Below, piece by piece: positions 1 through 7,800 of a stretch of DNA of 9,062 nucleotides. Numbering within the stretch: the stretch's first letter is position 1; every line of letters starts with the position of its first letter. The notes under the pieces were generated by a model. The model was not told where the DNA came from, did no database searches, and saw only the letters and a list, made by a program, of their open reading frames with translations. This DNA comes from Clostridiales bacterium (GTDB lineage Bacteria; Bacillota_A; Clostridia; Peptostreptococcales; Anaerovoracaceae). The DNA lies in NCBI GenBank assembly GCA_015058265.1, contig SVCR01000017.1:1-9062 (forward strand), written 5' to 3'. A program made the position numbers and the translations under genes.

Positions 1-49
1 TTCTTCATCATATATGTTGATCCGCTCTATAAATGCTTCAACAATTTCA

Positions 50-262
50 TCAGTAGGATGCAAATCGCCATATGCTCTTGTATAGTCTTAGTGCCCAAAA
101 AATCACTATGCAGTATACGGCATAGAACGGTGCGAACTTGATCCACGGATCCAGATAGTAGGCCGGGATCTCCGAGAAGTTCAGATCAAACCGCAACAGC
201 AGCGCCAGGAAAAAGGCAGCAGAAACCGCCACGAGGTCATAAATAACTAGGCTATTTGTCAA
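50..262 (-). pseudogene. Remnant of CapD/EpsC-like polysaccharide biosynthesis protein (N-terminal membrane part)
   Basis: The 70 residues match the N-terminal membrane region of FlaA1/CapD/EpsC-type nucleoside-sugar dehydratase/epimerase proteins. The sequence shows one hydrophobic helix ending in LLLRFDL, a short SEIPAYYL segment, a second helix, and then LYKSIWRFASY, which resembles the family's LYxSIWRFAS motif. Full-length members are about 600 aa, with two more helices and a large NAD-binding catalytic domain; here TGA (50-52) follows immediately after the motif. The only start in frame is TTG at 260-262, with no Shine-Dalgarno site and a stop shortly upstream (290-292), so the true 5' end is probably missing too. 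After the stop, a +1-shifted frame continues as DEIVEAFIERI and stays open to the window edge. That suggests a frameshift or a junction with another gene. It is very unlikely to be functional. The family assignment is by motif recognition only. Confidence 0.6.
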
Positions 263-323
263 GTAGGGACAACAAAAAATATTACATTCTCATACAATAT
301 GTTTTGTTTCTATTTTCTTCCAA

Positions 324-360
324 ACAAAAAAGGTGTATTAGCATTTTAGCCAATACACCT
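324..360 (-). terminator. Rho-independent terminator of the toxin-antitoxin/XRE operon
   Basis: A perfect 9-bp stem (331-339 with 352-360, AGGTGTATT/AATACACCT) has a 12-nt loop. Read on the minus strand, it is followed directly by a run of six T. It lies 23 nt after the end of the broken XRE gene, and it is the first terminator-like structure after the antitoxin and toxin genes. This implies all three were one transcription unit. Confidence 0.8.
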
Positions 361-382
361 GCGTAACTACATATCATAAGTG

Positions 383-623
383 CTATTCACAATCTTTTGC
401 AGCAGTATTCAGTTCAGTATTTGAGCCTGTGGAAAAGGCCTGATAAGTAAGGTCTAAGTTTGCTTCTAGTATCCTCTGGATATCCTCTTCTTCTCTCGGA
501 AGTTCTAAATAATTCATCTCTTGATACTCGATTCAGATGTTTTTATCATCCTGGAAAGCGCTGCAACAGAAAGACCACTTTTTTCCTCAAATTCCTAAAT
601 TCAGCTGCTGTGTTATTGTTCAT
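383..623 (-). pseudogene. Frameshifted XRE-family HTH regulator, third gene of the toxin-antitoxin operon
   Basis: An ATG at 621-623 starts 6 nt after the toxin stop and reads MNNNTAAEFRNLRKK, then leaves frame at a run of six A (579-584). One base over, the reading continues as SGLSVAALSRMIKTSESSIKR, a recognisable XRE/Cro-type helix-turn-helix, and stops at 514-516. A third frame, again offset by one base, gives a 44-aa stretch from ATG 515-517: MNYLELPREEEDIQRILEAN and so on to TAG 383-385. Both shifts fit single-base losses, the first in a homopolymer. The intact protein would be about 80 aa with the HTH at its N-terminus. It was probably a DNA-binding partner or regulator of the toxin-antitoxin pair. 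A sequencing error at the A-run could account for the first shift but would not obviously explain the second. Confidence 0.6.
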
Positions 624-629
624 AAACAC

Positions 630-947
630 CTATAATCCCTGTATGATTCTTAAGTAATCCTGTCTCTGATCCACCACAACATGAACCACTACTTCTTTTT
701 TGTTTTCATCGATCTTGTAAAATACCAGATCCTTTTTTAACACCAAAACCCTATAACCCTGTCTCCTAAGCACCGGATACTTCGGGGCTGTTCCTAAATA
801 TGGGTTGTCCTCTAGCAACAAAATGTTTTCTTCAATCTCATCAAGCTTTTCCATTGCGGTTTCGACATCAAAATTCTGCGCAACGTGTAACACGATTTTT
901 CTGATGCCAAAATCCGCTGTATCCGTACGAATAATCCTATATCTCAA
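630..947 (-). CDS. RelE/ParE-superfamily type II toxin
   Basis: This 105-aa basic protein has the size and pattern of RelE/ParE toxins: an N-terminal strand (YRIIRTD), two helices around residues 11-46, the DNPYLGT turn (47-53), then strands GYRVLVLKKDLVFYKI (64-79) and VVVHVVVDQRQDYLRII (86-102). R95 and Y98 sit where the family's catalytic or substrate-contacting Arg and Tyr usually lie. RelE members cut mRNA at the ribosome; ParE members target gyrase. The sequence does not settle which, though the QRQDYL end favours the RelE/YoeB-like RNase side. The start is TTG (945-947), which overlaps the antitoxin TGA (944-946). AGGAGG at 955-960 is placed correctly for it, so translation is coupled to the antitoxin. 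The gene appears intact. Confidence 0.85.
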   Translation of the reverse strand: MRYRIIRTDTADFGIRKIVLHVAQNFDVETAMEKLDEIEENILLLEDNPYLGTAPKYPVLRRQGYRVLVLKKDLVFYKIDENKKEVVVHVVVDQRQDYLRIIQGL

Positions 948-1228
948 AACTGTCCCTCCTGAAGCAACGTACGCAACTCATCAAATGTATCACTGATTGG
1001 TGCCACGCGCCCGTTCTTTACATCGTCCTCAGCTTCCGCTAGAAGTTCAAGTAATTCAATCCGGGATTTCATGTTTTTATAATCTTCATACGAAAGAGAT
1101 ACCGTATCTCCTCGTCCGTTTACTGTTATGATAACGGCTTCCTTCCCCTCTCTGCATTGTTTTGATATCTCGTTATAATGATTCCTCAAATCAGCTGATG
1201 GGCGAATCGATTCATGTAGGGTAAGCAT
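944..1228 (-). CDS. Phd/YefM-family antitoxin
   Basis: This 94-aa protein is the antitoxin partner of the downstream RelE/ParE toxin. The N-terminal Phd/YefM fold is visible as SIRPSADLRNHYNEISKQCR (residues 7-26), followed by EAVIITVNGRGDTVSLSYEDY (residues 30-50). This matches the family pattern of a DNA-binding first helix, a strand pair with an N-G-R/K turn, and a SYEDY helix start. The C-terminal tail (about residues 70-94) is acidic and would wrap the toxin. The ATG at 1226-1228 is preceded by AAGGAGG (1236-1242). It is first in the operon, as usual for this family, and overlaps the toxin gene by a few bases. It probably represses its own promoter through the inverted repeat at 1247-1279. 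Confidence 0.87.
   Translation of the reverse strand: MLTLHESIRPSADLRNHYNEISKQCREGKEAVIITVNGRGDTVSLSYEDYKNMKSRIELLELLAEAEDDVKNGRVAPISDTFDELRTLLQEGQF
955..960 (-). promoter_or_regulatory. Shine-Dalgarno site fixing the toxin TTG start
   Basis: AGGAGG lies inside the last codons of the antitoxin, 7 nt before the TTG at 945-947. No ATG or GTG is better placed, so this site decides the non-ATG start and ties toxin translation to antitoxin translation. Confidence 0.75.
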
Positions 1229-1246
1229 TTCAGTTCCTCCTTTTGC

Positions 1247-1279
1247 TTATAGACAAATAATATCATAGTTTGTCTATAA
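1247..1279. promoter_or_regulatory. Inverted-repeat operator of the toxin-antitoxin operon
   Basis: Perfect 11-bp arms, TTATAGACAAA (1247-1257) and TTTGTCTATAA (1269-1279), are separated by 11 bp, so the half-sites are 22 bp apart on the same DNA face. They overlap the -10 box, the spacer and the expected start of transcription. This is where a Phd/YefM antitoxin, alone or with its toxin, would be expected to bind for autorepression. Confidence 0.75.
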
Positions 1280-1285
1280 ACTCAA
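1257..1285 (-). promoter_or_regulatory. Sigma-A-type promoter of the toxin-antitoxin operon
   Basis: On the minus strand, TTGAGT (-35, 1280-1285) and TATTAT (-10, 1257-1262) are separated by exactly 17 bp. The antitoxin start codon is about 28 nt beyond the -10 box. The -35 box lies inside the coding remnant at 1263-1343. An alternative -35, TAGACA at 1272-1277, has no good -10 at normal spacing. Confidence 0.65.
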
Positions 1286-1343
1286 ATGCTTCTTTATTAA
1301 TCTCCTGTTCCAACTCATCAAAAAACTCATCAGCAGGGACTCC
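1263..1343 (-). pseudogene. 3' remnant (last 26 codons) of an unidentified acidic protein
   Basis: In this frame the minus strand reads GVPADEFFDELEQEINK and then EAFEFIDKL before TGA (1263-1265). It is charged and helix-like, as expected of a genuine C-terminus rather than a chance frame. It opens exactly where similarity to the VaFE-type protein ends; the codon just upstream is a stop. The simplest reading is that these are the last codons of the gene that lay next to the toxin-antitoxin operon in its previous location. The protein family is not recognisable from 26 residues. Confidence 0.4.
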
Positions 1344-1657
1344 TTACCTGTATCGTTATCATCTGTAACAACCTTATCAACTGTTACCGTGCCCGTACCC
1401 GGTGATGCTTTGGACGGCTGGACACAGTATGAATATCTGGTCCCAAGATCATCGTTTAGATCACATTTACGAGAATTACTGTATCCGCCGGCACCGGAAC
1501 CATACGTGATCTGTCCTCCATCCCATACGGTGTACTGGCTCCCTTTCTTTCCGCTGAATGTTGCATAAGCATTTTGTGATACTAAGGGGAGCACTGCAGT
1601 GAGCACCATCATGACTGCAATCCCAAGAGTCAGAATGCTCCCAATTGAGAAACACAC
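1274..1657 (-). pseudogene. 5' fragment of VaFE-repeat/thioester-type surface protein, chimeric 3' end
   Basis: The 127-residue frame starts at GTG (1655-1657). It shows a hydrophobic signal segment ending AYA at residues 30-32, then YTVWDGGQITYGSGAGGYSN and a RYSYCVQPSKASP motif with Cys78. This resembles the mature start of Firmicutes VaFE-repeat surface-anchored proteins. In those proteins the Cys opens a thioester (TQXA-like) adhesion domain, and full-length members run to many hundreds of residues. Similarity stops after DDNDTGK (residue 105, base 1343); the remaining 22 residues are an out-of-frame reading of the adjoining remnant. The basic n-region of the signal peptide is missing, there is no Shine-Dalgarno site, and a stop lies directly upstream. 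The fragment begins right behind the terminator at 1678-1706. Truncated at both ends, it is presumably not expressed. Confidence 0.65.
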
Positions 1658-1677
1658 TCAGTACCCGATGGCCGCAT

Positions 1678-1706
1678 AAAAACTCCAGCCCCGATTGGAG
1701 CTGGAG
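1678..1706 (-). terminator. Rho-independent terminator of the giant adhesin gene
   Basis: A 7-bp stem CTCCAGC/GCTGGAG (1683-1689 with 1700-1706) has a 10-nt loop and is followed on the minus strand by TTTTT (1678-1682). It is about 150 nt past the stop codon of the 2001-aa gene. The bases between (1707-1854) hold no convincing gene. Confidence 0.75.
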
Positions 1707-1854
1707 AGAAAATATTTCTTTTATTTCGATTGTCTACTTGACGGGTAGCAGTTCACCATGTCTGTCTAAGGCTCCTCTTATTCTTTTTTTCAGGATGATA
1801 CTCCTATTCATCTGCCTGTCTTTGTGTGCCCTGCTTCTTTCAAATCCTATCAGA

Positions 1855-4800
1855 TCATGCCTGGATCCTCCTGCGGGCGATCAGCGTGATCCCGCACCCA
1901 AGAAGGAGTATCGATCCGATCAGATAGATCCAGATCGTACCCGGTCCGCCGCTGGACGGAAGTTCCACGCCCGAAGAGTTCCATACAGTGATGCGCCAGT
2001 TGTCATCTACATCACCCGGCGGAGTAACGACTGACTGACCGCCGCTCTGCATCGCAGTCACAGCATCTTCATTTACAAAGATCTTCACCGGATCCTCCAT
2101 GAGATTATATCCTGCCGGAGCCTCAGTTTCGACCAGCCGATACTCTCCCAGTGACAGATTCCCAAGATCCAGCAGTCCGTTCTCATCCGTCGTCATCACA
2201 TCGGAAGGATGCGCGCCCGGTTTTGGCTCGTTCTTTTCATCGTCGTAGTCCTCCGCCCGGTAAAGTACAAATGACGCGCCCTCCAAAACGATGCTCTCAT
2301 CATTGGCGCTGATCTTCTTCACCCCGACTTTTTTCATCTTGCCGTTCGGGACAGTGATGCTGTAGGATACTTTCGATTTATCTTCACTGGATACCCGGCT
2401 AAGCCAGCTTCTGTAAGATGCTGTATCGATGCTAACGGTACCGTCCTTTCCGATAGTGAATTCCAGATCCTCATCCAAAAGCTGGTACTCCCCGACAGTA
2501 GCTGTTTCGGTCAGATAATATGTGCCTGGTGCAAGATCCATGGTGATCTTCGGAAGAATGCCGTTTTCATCTGTCACGAGATCTTCATAGCCTTCCTTAG
2601 GCAGATAATCTTTTCTCTTATTGCCTTGCTGATCCGTTACCTGCGGATACAGAGCGAAATGGACTTCTGGAATCGGTTCCTTTGTTTCTGCATCGACCTT
2701 TTTGACCTGCAAATCGACGGTCCGGTCTTTGATGGTGATCGTTGCCGCCATCGACGGATCATCATGGCTGACCTCGTAAAATGCCTGATCCGGTCCGCTC
2801 ACACTGATCGTATTGTTTTCGACCTTGATCTGCATCGGATCATCCAGTACTATATATCCCTTTGGCGCGGCGGTCTCAGTCAGAGTGTAGGTCCCATCGT
2901 TAAGGTAGGCTGTTGTGATCAGTCCGTCGCTGGTTCTTGACGTATAGGTTTCGGCTGCCACATCGTGTCCTGCAGCATCCTTGAGGGTGAATACGGCTCC
3001 GCCAAGATACTCCCCGCTCCAGTCTGTTTTGTAGAGCTTGATACCGGGACGCGAATTGGTCACGACATCCTTTCGGATATTCTCATTCTGCCCTGTAGAC
3101 TGTCCGACTTCATATCCTACTGTGTAGTTGTAATCATCGGAATGAGTTCCTCCGACCGGTGTTCCGCCTACGGTCAGCGTCCCTCCATCACCGATCGGTG
3201 TCACAGAAATGTCATCGGTGATCGTAACGACACCGTCATCATTGATCTGAAGTTCATCCTCTGAGGCGTTTTCCAGCATGACTTCCCGAAGGACGTAATC
3301 GCTGAACTGATAAGTCTTTCCCTCATGATGAAGATCATCCAGGAAGTAATAGATTTCCGTTTCTGATGTCTCCATCCGGCGCACAGTCTCAGGAAGCAGA
3401 ATCAATCTCTCCTGCCCGGCCTGCGTCTCACGCAGATAAATGGCGAAGTAAATATCGTCATGCTGAGCCATGAAATCCCGGTCAGACCAGATCTTCTCCA
3501 CGGTCAGACCCCAGCCGATCTGATTCTGTATGAAGATGTCAGGATCATTGTTGACCTCGATAGTCCCGCTGATCGGTGTGCTCTGCTCTGTTTCATGTCC
3601 TGTATCTGTCCTTACATATCCGTCGCTGTCTCGGCGGGTATACCCTTTCGGGATCTGATCGTCACGTTCCTCCACTTTGAATTTCGTATCTACGATCAGA
3701 TCGCGGACCTCAACGGTGTGATCCGCCGGGATCCTGGAAATCGATCCATACATGGACGTTACAAAAATGATCGATTCTTTCTGATCCTCTGTCAGCGTTT
3801 CCAGATATGCAGCAAGATCACTGTACTCTTTGATATACTCCCCATTGTACTCTATGGGTTTGAATCCAGGCTGATTCGAATCCGCGTCAAAATAGCAGTA
3901 ATTGTCATCCGCATCCTTCACGTAGTAGGGATAGTGATCGGCCAGCTCTAATGAATCTGCGTCTGTACTCTCATTACCAAGATAGAGACGATAGGTGAAT
4001 TCTGTGTCATCATCCGGGTAATGGAGCCGGGTCGTTCCGTTGGTATCAAAGAGATTCTTCGTGATCGTAAGATTTCTCATGGCACCTTCTGCCACATGGT
4101 TGTCGTACGATAACTGATTTCGTTCTTCCAGCGTTGCAGCAACGGTACTGTAATCCCTGCGGGCTGTGTCGCCGACCATGTTCTCTGTTTGCGTACCGGG
4201 CAGAACAGTATCGTTCACCTTGACCTTATCGTATACATCCGGGTTGACTCCGCATTCGGTAACATAGTAATCGAATGTATCATCCGGCATATCTACGACA
4301 GCGCTCTCTCCCGGTTTGAGGAAGAAGACGTGTTCATAGGGTACCGTTCCACCCGGCGGTGTGTAAGACTCCTCGTACTTGACGTACCTGGTTCTCCCTT
4401 CGTAGGTCACACGTTTTTCGTCTCCTTCTTTTTCTCCCAGAAGGTGGAGACTCGCGTCCTCTTTTGATGTGTACCAGATCTGGTACGGGAATTCGATCAG
4501 CTTATTGTTCGGATTGTCCGTACCAGACAGTTTTTTGTTCAGAACGAAAGTGCCCGGCTTGATCGATGCCAGATTGAAACGCATATGCAGATTTGATGAA
4601 CCTGCGCCTCGTTCCATATAGAACATCTTCATCGTATGCTGGCTGTAATCCTTGAACACATGCACAGTCTTCCCGTCAACGATCTTGGTATCGAACAGCT
4701 CATCGACAGCCGAAGGGTCAAGGCCTCTGGCTTCATAGTTTTGCCTGAAGATCTCATACAGAGTAGTCCTGGTATTGTTTCTGCTCATCTTGACCTCACC

Positions 4801-7800
4801 GGTCCGGAAATTGATCGACCCAGTCTGGGCCTTGTGCACTCCGCCCAGATCAAGTACCAGCTCATTATCTACATAAAACCAGAAATCATCGTCGCCGGAG
4901 AATTCGAAAATGATGTCATGTCCCCAGGCATCCAGTCCGTCGGCGGTCTGGATGAAACTGGCCTCCATCTCCATTCCGAAGAAATAGTCCACCTCATTCT
5001 GCTTCCCCAGATTATAGAGTGTTTCGCCCTTGCGTGCATCTGTGTCCGGCAGTTCCTGTGCATTTACATCCGTCCGGTTGGTATAATCGCAGTGCTGCCC
5101 CTCTGTCATGTCACTGAAAGGCATGAACTGGCCGTGGGCAGAAGTATCTGTCCGATAATCTTCGATGGAGCCAAGCTGGTCATAAACTGTGAACGTTCCC
5201 TCGTCCTCGTTGAGACGCGCAAAATTCTGTGTGCTGTCGTATTCGAAATAGCCGCTCTCATCATAGATGCTCTTGAGGAACAAATGATTGACGGGATCCG
5301 TCATGATATTATGATCCGGATCAAGTTCAGATCCTGAATAGAGCTTTGAAAGAGACGCACTATCTTTACCTGTTTTGCCTTCAATGGTGACCGGATATCC
5401 ATCTTCCTTAAGATCTGTAGACAACAGTCCGGCAGTATCCGTATTATAGCCAAGGATTGAAGTCTGCAGCGAATCCCTGCCTCCTTTTCCCGGCAGAGCG
5501 CTTCCACCGCTCCCGTTCTGGATGGGATTGTTATAATCCACCATCTTCATCTTGATCCCGTACTCGTCATTATCGATGGTATTGACGGTGGTCAGTTTAT
5601 CGTCCGGATCCTCCGGATCTTTTTCAGTGACTATGGCGAAGTAGAAGTCCTCAGCCTGACTCAGAGGGCAGGACACGACTTTGCCGTTTTCTGTTTTGAG
5701 GCCTGCATAGGCATACCGGTTTTCATCCCATGCAATGATGGACGTATAACTTTCGCCATAACGCCGTCCATTAAGATTGATACCAATAGTATTATCTGAG
5801 AAGACCTGGTTTCCTGTCACCTGAGGGGCGATATAATTCCCGTACTGGACGTTCTGCAGTTCGTAGTAATAGTTCGCTGTCCCGTCAGGATTGTAGTATT
5901 CAGTGAACTCCCAGAGCGCGGTATTGACCTGGCTGCCGGTCCACTCGATGTTGTCGCCCGTGTCATAGCAGCGGATCAGCGAGCCGTCGTGATCTACGGC
6001 GTAGAATTCATAACGCTTTGTCGTATCGTTCCAGATCCTGGTGTAAATGACGACCTGCTGACCGTTCTTGACTTTTTCCTCATCCGAAACGCTGACTTTC
6101 TTTGCATTATAGAGAGTAAAATCGTCATCATCCAAAACGGACCGCTCCACAAAATTCATATAGGTGGTATCTGCTGAACCGGTGGCACCGCCGAAGCCAT
6201 TGTTGGGGTTCCCGGAATAATTCAGAGAATTCCCATTGACCCTAAGGTTCCATTTCCCCGAATGCGAATCTGTACCGGGAATACACGTGATAACGGATTT
6301 GACCGTATCCGGTTCGTCTGTCAGGGTAACGTTCTTCCCATCGATCGTCAGGTACTTCGTCTGTCCGTCGACTTCCGTGGTAATATAATATTCCGTTCCT
6401 GAAACACTATGGAATGTCCATTCCACGATATCGCTGCCCTCTGCGACCAGAAGGACACCATTGTTTGTCAGCACATCCGGACGCATGATCATATCCAGTC
6501 CTTTCAGTCGCTGCGCACCGCTGACGGTCGTTCCGTCTGCAGTCAGCGCGGCAGCTGTCGCGGAATTGTCGTGATAAGCCAGGCCATAAGTCTTTTCATC
6601 AAGGCCATAAGGATCATCAACCACAGTGTAGGAAGACGCGTAGGTGATCGTCATTTTGCAGTTTACAGCAGTGTCATTTTTGCCGTAGAAACGGATCCCG
6701 TCGCCGCTGTTGGAATGCTGGAGCCACAAACTCGCCTGAGCGGATTTGAGATAGAAAGTCCCATTGCCTGCATCAGTAATCTGGATCGGTGTCCCTCCTG
6801 CATCGACCAGACCGACATTAACGCTGGAAGTATTTTTAAGATACTTCTTATTACCATCTACATAGGTGTACATATAAAACTGATCCGAAGTGCCTGTGAC
6901 CGGTTCAAAATACCAGGAAGCAGCGGAGGCTGCGTCATTCACTTCTATGAAACTATATTTTTCATTAAGAGTATTCGACCAGTATTTCGCGAAATTATTA
7001 TAAGAGATGTAGAACTCATCTCCTCCGCCCAGTTCACTTAGATCCTCAACTCGCTGTACTTCCTGATGATACGGCTCCGGTGCCTCCACGATGGCATATA
7101 CAGAAAAACCCGGTGCCTCAAATGCGACGTCGCTGATCTTCTCTTTACCCTGAGAACCTTTCTTCGCGCTTATCTCAACGCTTGATCCATCCAGGATCTC
7201 AGGAACTAACTCACCGTCTTCATCTGCACCAAAATGGATGACCCTCAGGTCATCGGCTCTTAGGCGGATCGCTTTGTCATAGGAAATAGTTACATTGACG
7301 GGTGCGGCAGGCTCAACGTTCTGTCCGTCTGCCAGCAGAGTGATATCGTAAAATCTGGCGGTATCAAGAGAAGCGTTCTCCTCGGCTTCACCCGCCACCT
7401 GCAAAGCCTTCAGGGCTTCGTCTTTCCAGGCTTCGTAGTCTTTGTCATCCTCTGTGATCTCATGAGCGGTGAGCTCCGTTCCGTCCGGAAGCTGTGCGTC
7501 GCTGTCCGCAGAGGCGCTGATACTGTAACCTTCTCCCTCGAAACTCATCTCCTCTGGAGAAGCCCCGGCATTATCTGCAGAGAAAGCTTCTTTATCCTCA
7601 TCATCCGCATCGTTCTCCTCTGCATCAGCTTCTTTGTTTTCCTCTGTATCGTTCTGATCGACTTCCTGCCCTGCCGCCGGTACATCGATGCCTCCCTGGG
7701 AAACCGCCTCCTCTTCGTCCAACGTGAGCGCAGGCAGAACCAGAAGATATGACACAACAAATACAACGATCGCTGTCAACGTAAGAAGCAGCGTTCTGTT

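Noticed and set aside
263..1343. Insertion sequence or transposon carrying the toxin-antitoxin cassette
   Set aside because: No transposase, terminal inverted repeats or target duplication could be found; the perfect inverted repeat at 1247-1279 fits an operator better.
1734..1811. 25-codon minus-strand frame (MNRSIILKKRIRGALDRHGE...) after the adhesin stop
   Set aside because: Only a weak ribosome site, too short to judge, and no match I recognise; could be a decayed gene end but is not supportable.
1645..2034. Plus-strand frame of 129 aa across the adhesin's 3' end
   Set aside because: It spans the terminator and the sorting-signal codons of the opposite strand; no independent evidence of coding.
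4636..5337. Long plus-strand frame (233 aa) opposite the adhesin gene
   Set aside because: It lies entirely antisense to a region with clear fibro-slime coding signal, has no Shine-Dalgarno or promoter support, and has no recognisable domain.
6409..7041. Plus-strand frame of 210 aa
   Set aside because: Antisense shadow of the adhesin's lectin-like region; composition is low in normal protein patterns and no start signal is present.
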